Source of the DNA: Micropruina sp.
Lineage (GTDB): Bacteria; Actinomycetota; Actinomycetes; Propionibacteriales; Propionibacteriaceae
Reading direction: 5' to 3'
DNA length: 64,000 nt
Assembly: GCA_016711105.1 (NCBI GenBank)
Contig: JADJTO010000003.1
Span: 186,001 to 250,000, forward strand
Shown here: piece after piece, positions 48,651-58,311 of the stretch
Position numbering within the stretch: position 1 is the first letter of the stretch
Layout: the number at the start of each line of letters is the position of its first letter
The notes under the pieces: model-generated
The model's database searches: none
The model's input: the letters and a program-made list of their open reading frames with translations, nothing else
What the model was told of the DNA's origin: nothing
Position numbers and translations under genes: made by a program

Positions 48651-50316
48651 CCTGCGGATCCGAAACCTGGGGGTGATCGGCGACGCCGAAGTGGAACCCC
48701 ACCCTGGCTTCACGGTCGTCACCGGTGAGACCGGCGCCGGCAAGACCATGATCGTGACCGGCCTCTCGCTGCTGTTGGGCGGACGAGCCGACCCCAGGCT
48801 GATTCGCAACGGTGCCGAGCAGGCCCTGATCGAGGGGCGCTGGCGCACCTCTGACGTGGCACGCGTCGCCGACCTTGGGGGCGTCCTGGACGAGGGCGAG
48901 GCGATCGTCTCCCGCCAGCTGGGCGCCAGCCGATCCCGGACGTTCGTCGGCGGCGTCGGCGTCCCGACGGCGATCGCCGCCGAACTGGTGGCCGGTTGGG
49001 TGACCATCCATGGTCAGGCAGAACAGCAACGACTGGCCGGGGCGGAGCGGCAACGGACGGTCCTGGACACCTTCGCCGGCGAGTCGTTGGCCGACGAACT
49101 CAGCGCCTACCGGGTTGCCTACGCCGAGCGGCGTCGAGGTGAAGCGGAACTGACCGAGCTGACCACGATGGCCCGGGAGCGGGAACGCGAACTCGCCATG
49201 TTGACCTTCGGGTTGGACGAGGTCGCCAAGACGGCTCCGCAACCCCAGGAAGATCAGTCCCTGGCGGCCGAGGCCACCCGGCTCCAAGCTGTGGACGACC
49301 TGCGGTTGGCCGGACGGGTCTCTCTGGAGGCCCTCAGCGGCGACGACGACGCGGTCCTGGATCAGCCTTCGGCGATCGGCTTGCTCGGCGCCGCCCGGAA
49401 GGCGCTCGCCACTGCGGCGCACAACGACCCCAGCCTGTCGCCGCTGGCCGAGCGGCTGACCGAGGCCGGCTACCTGGTCAACGACGTGGCCGCCGACCTG
49501 GCCAGCTATCTGGCCCGGTTGGACGCCGATCCGACTCGTCTGGAGTGGATCGCGGCCCGGCGTTCCGCGCTGCAGAACTTGACCCGCAAATACGGCGACA
49601 GCGTCGATGAGGTGCTCGGCTGGGCCGGGACCGCGGCACTCCGGGTGGCCGAGCTCGGCTCCAGCGACCACCGGATCCACGACCTGACGGTGCTGATCGC
49701 GACCCTGGGTGCTGAGCTGGCGCAACGGGCCGAGCGGATCACCGCCGCCCGGGTTGAGGCCGCTGCCAGGTTGGCCGCTCTGGTTGATGACGAACTCAAC
49801 GCCCTGGCCATGCCGCACGCGCGGCTCCGCTTTCGGGTCTCACCGACGCCCGAACTGGGCCCTCATGGAGCCGACCAGATCGCCCTGCTGTTCGCGGCCA
49901 ACCCCGGCGGGGAACTTGGCCCGCTGGGCAAGGTGGCTTCCGGTGGCGAACTTTCCCGTGTCCGGTTGGCGCTCGAGGTGGTGCTGGCAGACGTGGACGC
50001 GGGCCAGACCTTCGTCTTCGACGAAGTCGATGCCGGAGTTGGCGGGTCGGTCGCCCTGGAGATCGGCCGCCGGTTGGCCCAGTTGGCTCGCCGCAGCCAA
50101 GTGATCGTGGTCACCCACCTGGCCCAGGTCGCCGCCTTCGCCGACCGCCACTTCGTGGTGGAGAAGGCCGATGACGGACAGGTGACCACCAGTGGAATCC
50201 GCCAGGTGCAACAGGCTGATCGGCTCTCCGAACTCGCACGGATGATGGGTGGGCTGGAATCAACGAGCTCGGCGCGAGCCCATGCCGCCGAACTGCTCGT
50301 CGAAGCCGGCCGCTGA
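48640..50316 (+). CDS. recN: DNA repair protein RecN
   Basis: An SMC-like ATPase that helps repair double-strand breaks. The protein has DLRIRNLGVIGDAEVE, Walker A GETGAGKT near residue 30, a coiled-coil middle, the signature SGGELSRVRLALEVVL and Walker B FVFDEVDAGVGG. The GTG at 48640 fits the family start; an ATG at 48622 would add six residues. Full length (558 residues). Confidence 0.95.
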   Translation: MLTDLRIRNLGVIGDAEVEPHPGFTVVTGETGAGKTMIVTGLSLLLGGRADPRLIRNGAEQALIEGRWRTSDVARVADLGGVLDEGEAIVSRQLGASRSRTFVGGVGVPTAIAAELVAGWVTIHGQAEQQRLAGAERQRTVLDTFAGESLADELSAYRVAYAERRRGEAELTELTTMARERERELAMLTFGLDEVAKTAPQPQEDQSLAAEATRLQAVDDLRLAGRVSLEALSGDDDAVLDQPSAIGLLGAARKALATAAHNDPSLSPLAERLTEAGYLVNDVAADLASYLARLDADPTRLEWIAARRSALQNLTRKYGDSVDEVLGWAGTAALRVAELGSSDHRIHDLTVLIATLGAELAQRAERITAARVEAAARLAALVDDELNALAMPHARLRFRVSPTPELGPHGADQIALLFAANPGGELGPLGKVASGGELSRVRLALEVVLADVDAGQTFVFDEVDAGVGGSVALEIGRRLAQLARRSQVIVVTHLAQVAAFADRHFVVEKADDGQVTTSGIRQVQQADRLSELARMMGGLESTSSARAHAAELLVEAGR

Positions 50317-50415
50317 GCTTGCGTTTGTGCCCCCCCGGGTCGCCCCCGAAGAGGGCGAGGACACCAGAGTGTCCACGACAGCGCGTCCGAGTCGCCCCAA
50401 GGACCCGGCATCCCT

Positions 50416-50421
50416 TAGATT
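50416..50421 (+). promoter_or_regulatory. Leaderless -10 box (TAGATT) of pyrG
   Basis: TAGATT ends 8 nt before the GTG at 50430, with no ribosome binding site. Confidence 0.5.
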
Positions 50422-50429
50422 GAAACCCC

Positions 50430-52109
50430 GTGGGTAACGGCAGCAATACCAAGCACATCTTTGTCACCGGAGGCGTCGCCTCCTCTCTCGGTAAGGGTCT
50501 GACGGCGTCCAGCCTCGGCAGCTTGCTGGTAGCCCGTGGCCTGCGGGTCACGATGCAGAAGCTCGACCCGTATCTGAACGTCGATCCGGGCACGATGAAC
50601 CCCTTCCAGCACGGCGAGGTCTTTGTCACCGAGGACGGTGCCGAAACAGATCTCGACATCGGCCACTACGAGCGCTTCCTCAACGTGAACCTGAACGCCG
50701 ATGCCAATGTCACCACCGGCAAGGTGTACTCGACGGTGATCGCCAAGGAACGCCGCGGCGACTTTCTCGGCGACACAGTCCAGGTGATCCCGCACATCAC
50801 CAACGAAATCAAAGACGAGATGCTGGCCATGGCCGGTCGCAAAGTGGACGTGGTGATCCACGAGATCGGTGGCACCGTCGGCGACATCGAGTCGCTGCCG
50901 TTCCTCGAGGCCGCGCGACAGGTACGGCGGGATGTCGGCCGGGCCAACTGCTTCTTCCTGCACGTCTCACTGGTGCCCTACCTCGGCCCCTCGGGGGAAC
51001 TCAAGACCAAACCCACCCAGCACTCGGTCGCGGCGCTGCGCCAGGTCGGCATCCAGCCCGATGCCATCGTCTGCCGCTCCAACCGCGACATCCCTGAGGG
51101 GGTGAAGCGCAAGATCTCGCTGATGTGTGACGTCGACGAAGAGGCAGTGGTCTCCTGCCCCGACGCCCCCTCCATTTACGACATCCCCAAGGTGCTACAC
51201 GCCGAGGGTCTGGATGCCTACGTCGTTCGTCGTCTCGGGGTGAGCTTCCGGGACGTCAACTGGAAGGCGTGGGACGACCTGCTCGATCGCGTCCACCACC
51301 CCAAGGAGGAGGTGTCGATCGGCCTCGTGGGCAAGTACATCGACCTCCCGGACGCCTACCTGAGCGTCTCCGAGGCCTTGCGCGCCGGCGGTTTCGCCAA
51401 CCGGGCCAAGGTGAACATTCGCTGGATCGCGTCCGATTCCTGTGAGACTCCGGCTGGGGCGGCTCGTGAGCTTGGCGAACTGGATGCCATCGTGGTGCCG
51501 GGAGGCTTCGGGATCCGGGGCGTCGAGGGCAAGCTGGGCGCCCTGCGATATGCCCGGGAGAACCAGTTGCCGACCTTGGGGCTGTGCCTGGGGCTGCAAT
51601 GCATGGTGATCGAGGTGGCCCGCGATCTGTGTGGCCTGACCGACGCCGCCTCGACCGAGTTCGAACCGGACACGTCCGCGCCGGTCATCGCGACCATGGC
51701 CGAGCAGGTGCAGCACGTCACCGGTCAGGGGCAGATGGGCGCCACCATGCGGCTCGGCTCCTACCCGGCCGAACTCACTCCTGGCTCGTTGGTCGCACGG
51801 TGCTACGGCACCACGCACGTCACCGAGCGGCACCGACACCGCTACGAAGTGAACAACGCCTACCGCGACCAGTTGGAGGCGGTCGGCCTGCACATTTCCG
51901 GCACCTCTCCGGACTCGACGCTGGTGGAGTTCGTCGAACTCGACCGGGCGCAGCACCCGTTCTTCGTCGCCACACAGGCGCATCCGGAGCTCAAGTCCCG
52001 TCCCACCGTCCGGCCCCCGGTGTTCCGCGGCGACGTCGAGGCAGCCCTGATGCGGAAGTTGCTGGCTCGGCTTCCGGTGGAGACGTCCGCTCCGAACCCG
52101 GACGCCTGA
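50430..52109 (+). CDS. pyrG: CTP synthase
   Basis: PyrG aminates UTP to CTP with glutamine and ATP. The 559-residue protein has the synthetase domain (HIFVTGGVASSLGKGLTASS, EIGGTVGDIESLPFLEA) and a class I glutaminase with the nucleophile Cys near residue 386 in LGLCLGLQCMVIEVAR and the His/Glu pair in QAHPELKSRP. It starts its own transcript after recN. Confidence 0.97.
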   Translation: MGNGSNTKHIFVTGGVASSLGKGLTASSLGSLLVARGLRVTMQKLDPYLNVDPGTMNPFQHGEVFVTEDGAETDLDIGHYERFLNVNLNADANVTTGKVYSTVIAKERRGDFLGDTVQVIPHITNEIKDEMLAMAGRKVDVVIHEIGGTVGDIESLPFLEAARQVRRDVGRANCFFLHVSLVPYLGPSGELKTKPTQHSVAALRQVGIQPDAIVCRSNRDIPEGVKRKISLMCDVDEEAVVSCPDAPSIYDIPKVLHAEGLDAYVVRRLGVSFRDVNWKAWDDLLDRVHHPKEEVSIGLVGKYIDLPDAYLSVSEALRAGGFANRAKVNIRWIASDSCETPAGAARELGELDAIVVPGGFGIRGVEGKLGALRYARENQLPTLGLCLGLQCMVIEVARDLCGLTDAASTEFEPDTSAPVIATMAEQVQHVTGQGQMGATMRLGSYPAELTPGSLVARCYGTTHVTERHRHRYEVNNAYRDQLEAVGLHISGTSPDSTLVEFVELDRAQHPFFVATQAHPELKSRPTVRPPVFRGDVEAALMRKLLARLPVETSAPNPDA

Positions 52110-52125
52110 GCTAGGGGAGCGCTTC

Positions 52126-52803
52126 ATGCTGAGTGAACGTCGCGTGCTGACGGCCCAGGAGGCGGTCGACAGTCCGGCCCTGTGGCCGATTGTGAGCTCG
52201 GAGGTGCTCGGACGCGGGGCGATCTCCAACTTCGTCAACGACGTGGTGGAGACCCCTGACGGCCAGACCATGCACCGGCAGTACCTCTCCCACCCCGGGG
52301 CGGTGGCGGTGATCGCGCTCGATGACAGCGATCGCGTGGTCGTGGTGCGGCAGTATCGCCACCCGGTGGGCTTCGTGCTCACCGAGCCTCCGGCGGGGCT
52401 ACTTGACGCCGAGGACGACTCGGCCTTGGATGCCGCTCAACGCGAACTCGCCGAGGAAGCGCTGCTAGCCGCCGACGACTGGCGACTGCTGGTCGACATC
52501 TTCACCTCGCCCGGCTGCAATGAGGAGGGAATCCGCTTCTTCCTCGCCCGCGGTTTGCGTCCCACCCCCCGGCCCGAGGGCTTCGTGGTCGAACACGAAG
52601 AACTCGACATGGAGATCTGCCTGGTTCCGCTCCCGGACCTGGTCGAGGCGGTCTTCGCCGGCACCGTGCAGAGCCCGACCATGGTCACCGGCATTCTGGC
52701 CTTGGAGGCGGCCCGCGCGTCGGGTCGGCTGGATCAGCTGCGGGCCGGTGACAGTCCGTGGCTCGCCCGGCACGTGCGAGCGGAGCGGCACCGGTCGGCG
52801 TGA
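52126..52803 (+). CDS. Nudix hydrolase (ADP-ribose pyrophosphatase-like)
   Basis: A 225-residue Nudix enzyme. The Nudix box is AGLLDAEDDSALDAAQRELA followed by EEALL; before it VVVVRQYRHPVGF is the pattern of ADP-ribose pyrophosphatases, and the HEELDMEICLVPL segment follows. It probably hydrolyses ADP-ribose to AMP and ribose phosphate. GGGGAGC precedes the ATG. The gene overlaps xerD by 4 bp, as in many actinobacteria. Confidence 0.9.
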   Translation: MLSERRVLTAQEAVDSPALWPIVSSEVLGRGAISNFVNDVVETPDGQTMHRQYLSHPGAVAVIALDDSDRVVVVRQYRHPVGFVLTEPPAGLLDAEDDSALDAAQRELAEEALLAADDWRLLVDIFTSPGCNEEGIRFFLARGLRPTPRPEGFVVEHEELDMEICLVPLPDLVEAVFAGTVQSPTMVTGILALEAARASGRLDQLRAGDSPWLARHVRAERHRSA

Positions 52804-53735
52804 CCGATCTGGCGCGGGTCATCGGCGCCTACCTCGACCACCTGACCGTGGAGCGCGGCGCGTCCCCGAACACGGTCGCGGCGTATCGCCGGGATCTGGC
52901 CAAGTACAGCGCCTTCCTGCGCGATCACGGGGTCGACTCCATCGGCTCGGTGTCTCCGGCTCTGGTCGCTGACTTCGCCGCCCGGCTGCGAACCGGTGCT
53001 GACGAGGTTGCCCCGCTGGCTCCGGCCAGTGTGGCGCGGGCGGTCGTGGCCGTCCGCTCGCTGCACACGTTCGCCCTGGACGACGGCGCCAGCCAGCACA
53101 ATCCGGCCGCCGAGGTGACCCCGATGGCCCAAGGTCGACGGCTCCCCAAGGCGCTGGGGATCGCGCAGGTGCAGCGACTCCTGGACACTCCCGATCTGTC
53201 CACCCCGAGCGGATTGCGCGATGCCGTGCTGCTCGAACTCCTCTACGGGACGGGTGCTCGGATCTCCGAGGTGACCGACCTCGATGTGGACGATGTCACC
53301 CCCTTGCTCGGTGACCCGAGCCTCGGCCTGCGACTCTTCGGCAAAGGCCGCAAGGAGCGGATCGTGCCGGTCGGCTCCTACGCACGCCGGGCCTTGGAGG
53401 CCTGGCTGGTCCGCGGGCGACCCGCCATGGTGGAGCGAGCCGCCCGGCACACGCCGGCCCTGCTGGTGAACAGTCGCGGCGATCGGCTCTCGCGGCAAAG
53501 CTCGTGGGCGGTGCTGCGTTCCTCCGCGCGGCAGGCCGGGATCGAGGTCGAGGTCAGTCCGCACACGTTGCGGCACTCCTTCGCCACCCACCTACTGGAC
53601 GGTGGGGCGGACGTCCGGGTGGTGCAGGAGTTGTTGGGGCACGCCTCGGTGACAACCACCCAGATCTACACCCTGGTCACGATTGAGCACCTCCGGGAGG
53701 TCTTTCTCAGCTCCCACCCTCGGGCCCACCACTGA
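52800..53735 (+). CDS. xerD: Site-specific tyrosine recombinase XerD
   Basis: With XerC, XerD resolves chromosome dimers at dif. The 311-residue protein has the N-terminal SAM-like domain (ERGASPNTVAAYRRDLAKYS) and a catalytic domain with all active residues: Arg in GTGARISEV, Lys in GKGRKER, HTLRHSFATHL, LLGHASVTTT and Tyr in QIYTLV. The gene order pyrG, Nudix, xerD, parA, scpA, scpB is the standard actinobacterial arrangement. Confidence 0.95.
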   Translation: MTDLARVIGAYLDHLTVERGASPNTVAAYRRDLAKYSAFLRDHGVDSIGSVSPALVADFAARLRTGADEVAPLAPASVARAVVAVRSLHTFALDDGASQHNPAAEVTPMAQGRRLPKALGIAQVQRLLDTPDLSTPSGLRDAVLLELLYGTGARISEVTDLDVDDVTPLLGDPSLGLRLFGKGRKERIVPVGSYARRALEAWLVRGRPAMVERAARHTPALLVNSRGDRLSRQSSWAVLRSSARQAGIEVEVSPHTLRHSFATHLLDGGADVRVVQELLGHASVTTTQIYTLVTIEHLREVFLSSHPRAHH

Positions 53736-53766
53736 GCCCAGCTAAGGTGGCGCCCGAGGGGGTCCC

Positions 53767-54778
53767 ATGGGTTACACGCGACGGTCAATCCTGACCGCAG
53801 GCCTTGCTGCGGTCTCGGGGTGCGCGCTGACTCCGTCCGCCACGGCACCCGCTCCCTCGCCCAGCGACCCCGGTGGCGAGATGAGGACGTCGGTGATGAG
53901 CTTCAACATCCTGACCGGAACTCGAACGGCCGCGGACTTTCCCGACCCCGTGGTGGACGACGACGTGATCTGGGAGAACCGCCAGCCGCGGGTCGTCGCC
54001 TGGCTGCGTTCGACCCAGCCCGACATCGTCGCCCTGCAGGAGAACGAGGGGGCAGGTGGCGGGTCGGCCGATCGGCAGTCGGCGCGCCTTGGCCCCGACC
54101 TGATCGAGTTCGGGTGGGCCCAGACTGAACGCACGCTGCCGATCCTGTACCGGCGCTCGACCCACCAACTATTGGACGAGGGCGAGGTTCTCCTGTCGCG
54201 TCGTCTGTATGAACGGGTCTGCACCTGGGCCCGGTTGTCCCACCGCGGCACCGGGCGGGAGTTGCTCGTCTTCAACACCCATCTCGACCCCTTTCAGACC
54301 CCTGAGGCCGCGCGCTCCCGGTCGGCCTCGATGGACGTCCTGATCACGACCCTCAGGCGGATGAATCCCGGACTGGCCACCCCGTTCGTCCTGATGGGTG
54401 ACTTCAATGCGCGCGATGACGAAACCCGGCCCATCTATGCCGACCATCTACTCAAGTTGGCCACCGCAGGCTTGACCAACGCCCGGTTGAGGGCGAACAA
54501 GGACGTCTCGCAGGTACCTGGAGCGGCATCGCACAACGCCTTCGGAACGGTGGTCGAGGGGCGGTGGGGCCTACCGCGCCATCAGCACTACCAGCCGCTA
54601 CATCGACTACGTGTGGGTTCCCAAGCGTGTTCAGGTGAAGAACTGGCAAGTCGTCACCGGCCCCGGAGTGCAGTGGCGACGGGGAGTCGATGGGCGTCGG
54701 CGACCCTACTTCGCCGACGGTCCGCTCGCCTCCGACCATTGCCCGGTCCAGGCAAGCCTGGTGTTTCCGACCCACTGA
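53767..54778 (+). CDS. Exported endonuclease/exonuclease/phosphatase-fold lipoprotein (one frameshift)
   Basis: The start MGYTRRSILTAGLAAVSGC has twin arginines and a lipobox (VSGC), so it is probably a Tat-exported lipoprotein. The enzyme domain shows VMSFNILTG, VALQENEG, FNTHLDPF and VLMGDFNARDDE, the metal and catalytic motifs of the DNase I/sphingomyelinase fold. Near 54555-54568 (GGGGC runs) the frame shifts and continues through YIDYVWVP to PLASDHCPVQASL, the final His motif, and stops at 54778. It likely acts on a phosphodiester or phosphomonoester outside the membrane. Confidence 0.82.
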
Positions 54779-54827
54779 CTCGGCACCCGGACCGCGGAGG
54801 TTCGTCACTCTTGGCGGCTCGGGTGGC

Positions 54828-55397
54828 TCAGCCTGCCAGCAACTTCTTCATGGTCGCGATCTCAGCCTGCTGGGCGCTGATGATGGCGTTGGCCAAGGCG
54901 CGGACCTCCGGGTCGCGGCCGTCGCGGAGCACGTCCTGAGCCATCACCACCGCGCCTTCATGGTGGGCGATCATTCCTTGCAGGAACAGGGTGGTGCCGC
55001 GTGCGGAGTCGGCTGCTTGGATCGACTGCAGTTCGGCCTGGCTGAGCATCCCCTCCATGCCGCCGTGACCGCTGTGATCGCCGCCTTCGGGCTCTTGCCA
55101 CGCCGTCAGCCAGGCCCGCATCTGGTCGATTTCGGGTTGCTGCGCACCTTTGATCGCCCTGGCCAACGAGGTGACCTCAGGCGTGATGCCGGTCTTGGCC
55201 AGGAGCAGCTCGCTCATCTCCACCGCCTGCTCGTGGTGCGGAATCATCATTTGAGCGAACATCACATCGGCGGCGTTCTGACTGGCGGCAGGGGAGCTGA
55301 CCGTGGCGCTCACGGTGCCCGCCGGCATCGCCGAAGAGGCGCAACCAGTAAGGCCAAGAACAGCGACGGCCAGGGTTGCAGCAAGCGCACGAGACAT
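54828..55397 (-). CDS. DUF305 lipoprotein, probably copper-related
   Basis: 189 residues with a lipoprotein signal (VAVLGLTGCASS). The body is a ferritin-like repeat: FAQMMIPHHEQAVEMSELLL and LQGMIAHHEGAVVMAQDVL are two copies of the HHxxAVxM metal-binding motif, with a His/Met/Gly-rich loop (GGDHSGHGGMEGM) between. DUF305 proteins are often found with copper-resistance genes. AAAGGAT lies before the ATG at 55397. A CsoR-like operator within its promoter supports control by copper. Confidence 0.85.
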   Translation of the reverse strand: MSRALAATLAVAVLGLTGCASSAMPAGTVSATVSSPAASQNAADVMFAQMMIPHHEQAVEMSELLLAKTGITPEVTSLARAIKGAQQPEIDQMRAWLTAWQEPEGGDHSGHGGMEGMLSQAELQSIQAADSARGTTLFLQGMIAHHEGAVVMAQDVLRDGRDPEVRALANAIISAQQAEIATMKKLLAG

Positions 55398-55419
55398 CGG
55401 GGATCCTTTCGGGTTGGGG

Positions 55420-55453
55420 GCCAATATACCCAGGGAGGGTATGTTTTCAAGGC
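55420..55453 (-). promoter_or_regulatory. DUF305 promoter with CsoR-like operator in the spacer
   Basis: On the minus strand: TTGAAA, 16 bp, TATATT. Between and partly over the boxes lies ATACCC, five bases, GGGTAT (55426-55442), a perfect 6-nt inverted repeat. Copper-sensing repressors of the CsoR family bind GC-rich palindromes flanked by TA steps of this kind (ATACCC...GGGTAT). Binding here would block RNA polymerase. No csoR gene is in the window. Confidence 0.6.
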
Positions 55454-55598
55454 GCTGTGCCAGCGGCCCGGTGGGGGTCCGGTGAGTGCTGAAGGGCTGA
55501 GCTCGCCCGGCGAAGGATCGCCGACCAGCATTCCCGCGTGCCTGTCTGCCGTCGGCGACCCGATCGAATAGGCTCTTTGTCGACAAGGGAAGGTCACC

Positions 55599-56500
55599 GT
55601 GAATGTAGTCAATGATCCACCGGCACTGTTCGAGCCGGCCCTGACCAGTGAGCCCGAGGCTCTCGGTCCCACTGGACGACCGCTGCCCAACCTGCCCGAG
55701 CCGCCCCCACCGGCACCCGGCCCGAAGCGGGCGACGATCATCGCGTTGTGCAACCAGAAGGGCGGGGTCGGGAAGACGACGACCGCGATCAATCTCGGTG
55801 CGGCCTTGGTCGAGACCGGACGCAAGGTGCTGCTGGTGGACTTCGACCCGCAGGGCTCGCTCTCGGTCGGCCTGGGAGTGAACCCGCACACTCTCGACAC
55901 CAGCATCTACAACCTGTTGCTCAGCAAGACCACCGACATCCACGACGTGATCACCCCGACCGTGGTGCCCGGCCTTGACCTGCTACCGAGCAACATCGAC
56001 CTGTCGGCTGCTGAGGTGCAACTTGTTTCCGAGGTGGCTCGGGAGCAGACCCTGCGTCGAGTGTTGGTCAAGGTCCGCCACGACTACGACCTGATCCTGA
56101 TCGATTGCGCCCCTCGCTGGGGCTGCTCACGGTCAACGCCCTCACCGCAGCTGACCGAGTGATCATGCCGTTGGAGTGCGAGTTCTTCGCGCTGCGGGGA
56201 ATCGCTCTCCTGACCGACACGATTGGCAAAGTGCAGGATCGGTTGAACCCCGACCTGGAGATTCTCGGAATCCTCGGCACCATGTACGACGCCCGGACGC
56301 TGCATGCGCGCGAGGTTCTGGAGCGCGTCGTCCAGGCCTTCGGAGAGGTGGTCTTCCACTCCGTGATCCGGCGCACGATCAAGTTCCCCGAAACCACGGT
56401 CGCCGGGGAGCCGATCACCACCTACGCCACCACCTCGCCTGGAGCGCAGGCCTACCGGGACCTGGCCAGGGAGGTGTTGCACCGATGCCAAGGCGTGTAG
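55599..56500 (+). CDS. ParA-family ATPase linked to ScpAB (one frameshift)
   Basis: A Walker-type ATPase with a disordered Pro-rich start, deviant Walker A NQKGGVGKTTTAINLGA, VLLVDFDPQGSLSVGLG and LILIDCAPSLGLLTVNAL. The frame breaks near 56111: GCGCCCCTCG has four Cs where five restore ...DCAPSLGLL; it then runs to 56500. GTG start after AAGGGAAGG. It lies before scpA and scpB in the usual actinobacterial order. It is not the parAB gene near the origin, as no parB follows. It probably helps chromosome organisation. Confidence 0.88.
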
Positions 56501-56805
56501 GACTTCCGGGAGCCTCCGAGCTTTTCCGCTCCACCCATGCCGTTGCGCCGCAAACCGAGGAGTTGGAGTCCGAGGGAAACGGTCGGGTCTCCAGCGGTCG
56601 GGTCAGGCACGATGAGAAGATCACGGTCTACGTCAGCGCTGAGGAGTTGCTGGCCCTCGAACAGGCGCGCCTGACGCTGCGCGGGCGGCATGGGATCGCG
56701 GTCGATCGAGGGCGAATCGTCCGAACCGCGATCGGGCTTGCGGTGGCGGATCTGGTGGCCAACGGGGACGAGTCGGAACTGGTCCGTCACCTCGACGTGT
56801 CGTGA
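56485..56805 (+). CDS. Small DNA-binding-like protein between parA and scpA
   Basis: 106 residues; the ATG at 56485 overlaps the parA end by 16 bp and its stop overlaps the scpA start. The first 50 residues are polar. The rest, HDEKITVYVSAEELLALEQA and DRGRIVRTAIGLAVADL, resembles a ribbon-helix-helix fold: a beta strand (ITVYVS) and two helices. Such a small protein is found at this place in other actinobacteria. A DNA-binding partner for the ParA ATPase, filling the role of ParB, is plausible but unproven. Confidence 0.7.
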   Translation: MPRRVGLPGASELFRSTHAVAPQTEELESEGNGRVSSGRVRHDEKITVYVSAEELLALEQARLTLRGRHGIAVDRGRIVRTAIGLAVADLVANGDESELVRHLDVS

Positions 56806-57662
56806 GCCTCGGAGCATCCGAGCACAGCGCGCCGTTCAACGTCTCGTTGGCGAACTTCGAGGGCCCCTTCGACCTGTTGCTGCAACTGATCTCGCGGCAC
56901 AAGCTCGACATCACCGAGGTGTCGCTGTCCAAGGTCACCGACGAGTTCATCACCCATCTGCGGCTGGCCCAGGCAGAGCGCGGACCCAATCGCTGGGATC
57001 TGGATCAAACCAGCCAGTTCGTCGTCGTCGCGGCGACGCTGCTGGACCTCAAGGCGGCGCGGTTGCTGCCCCAAGGTGAGGTGGAGGACGCCGAAGACCT
57101 GGCCCTGCTTGAGGCTCGGGATCTACTCTTCGCCCGGCTACTCCAATACCGCGCCTTCAAACAGGTCAGCGCCTGGATCGGTGCCACCCTGGCGGCTGAG
57201 GCGGGGCGTCATCCTCGCCCCGGTGGCGTCGAGGAGCAGTTCGCCCGGCTCCTTCCGGAAGTCCGGATCAGCGCCACCGCCGAGCAACTCGCCTGGCTGG
57301 CTGGACGAGCGCTGACTCCGCGGCCGGCCGAAGTGGTCTCATTGGCCCACTTGCATCAGGTGCGGGTCAGCGTGCGGGAGCAGGCCGAGCTGATCGTGAC
57401 TCGACTGCGGGCAGCCCGGACGCTGAGCTTCCGCGACCTGGTCGCCGACGCGGGGGAGCGGCTGGTCGTCGTGGCCCGGTTCCTGGCGCTGCTGGAGCTG
57501 TTCCGCGAGGCTGCGGTCAGCTTCGAACAACTCACCCCGCTGGGTGACCTGACCATCCGCTGGGTGGGTGCCGACTCCGGAGAGTTGGCGATTTCCAGCG
57601 ATTTCGAGGATGGTAGGTCCGGCGATTCAGCCTCCGGCTCAGAAAGGCACAACGATGAGTGA
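56802..57662 (+). CDS. scpA: Segregation and condensation protein A
   Basis: ScpA is the kleisin that bridges the two heads of the SMC dimer. The 286-residue protein has NFEGPFDLLLQLISRHKLDI and EVSLSKVTDEFITHL at the N-terminus (SMC-neck binding), AATLLDLKAARLLP in the middle, and a C-terminal winged helix. GTG start overlapping the small upstream gene (GTGA). smc itself is elsewhere. Confidence 0.94.
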   Translation: MSLGASEHSAPFNVSLANFEGPFDLLLQLISRHKLDITEVSLSKVTDEFITHLRLAQAERGPNRWDLDQTSQFVVVAATLLDLKAARLLPQGEVEDAEDLALLEARDLLFARLLQYRAFKQVSAWIGATLAAEAGRHPRPGGVEEQFARLLPEVRISATAEQLAWLAGRALTPRPAEVVSLAHLHQVRVSVREQAELIVTRLRAARTLSFRDLVADAGERLVVVARFLALLELFREAAVSFEQLTPLGDLTIRWVGADSGELAISSDFEDGRSGDSASGSERHNDE

Positions 57663-58311
57663 GCTCAGCGGCGCGCTGGAGGCGTTGCTGCTGATGGCAA
57701 GCGAACCGCTGTCGTCGATGGACCTGGCCGGAGCGGCCAAGGCGCCGCTGGATCAGGTCGAGTTGGCCTTGGCTGAGCTGCAGACGTTTTACGACCAGAC
57801 CGAGCGCGGGTTCGAACTTCGCTTCATCGCCGGCGGTTGGCGCTACTACAGCCGACCTGAGCATGCCGAGCTGATTTCGGCCTGGGTGCTGGAGGGTCAG
57901 CACGCGCGGCTTTCCCAGGCGGCGCTGGAAACTCTGGCGGTGATCGCCTACCTTCAGCCCATCTCCCGGGGGAGGGTCGCGGCCGTCCGTGGCGTCAGCG
58001 TCGACGGCGTCCTGCGCACGCTGGTCACCCGAGAACTGATCCAGGAGGTCTCCCGCGACTCCGACAGCGGAGCGATGCTCTTCGGCACCACCCCGTACTT
58101 CTTGGAACGGATGGGGTTGGCCGGCTTGGACGACCTGCCGCCGATCGCCCCCTACCTCCCCGATGCCACCCAGTTGGACGACGAGTTGAGCGCGTTCGCC
58201 GCCCGTCCGGCAGAGGCGGTCGGATCCTCCGAGTCCCCCGACACCCGATCAAGCCTGACCACCACCGACCGGCCGGAAACCTCGGCTAGCCAGCAGAAGG
58301 ACACACCATGA
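57655..58311 (+). CDS. scpB: Segregation and condensation protein B
   Basis: ScpB dimers bind the middle of ScpA. Two winged-helix domains are seen: EALLLMASEPLSSMDLAGAA and RLSQAALETLAVIAYLQPIS with GRVAAVRGVSVDGVLRTL. The 218-residue protein ends in a Ser/Thr/Glu-rich disordered tail. It overlaps scpA by 8 bp and rluB by 4 bp, so the whole block parA to rluB is one transcription unit. Confidence 0.94.
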   Translation: MSELSGALEALLLMASEPLSSMDLAGAAKAPLDQVELALAELQTFYDQTERGFELRFIAGGWRYYSRPEHAELISAWVLEGQHARLSQAALETLAVIAYLQPISRGRVAAVRGVSVDGVLRTLVTRELIQEVSRDSDSGAMLFGTTPYFLERMGLAGLDDLPPIAPYLPDATQLDDELSAFAARPAEAVGSSESPDTRSSLTTTDRPETSASQQKDTP

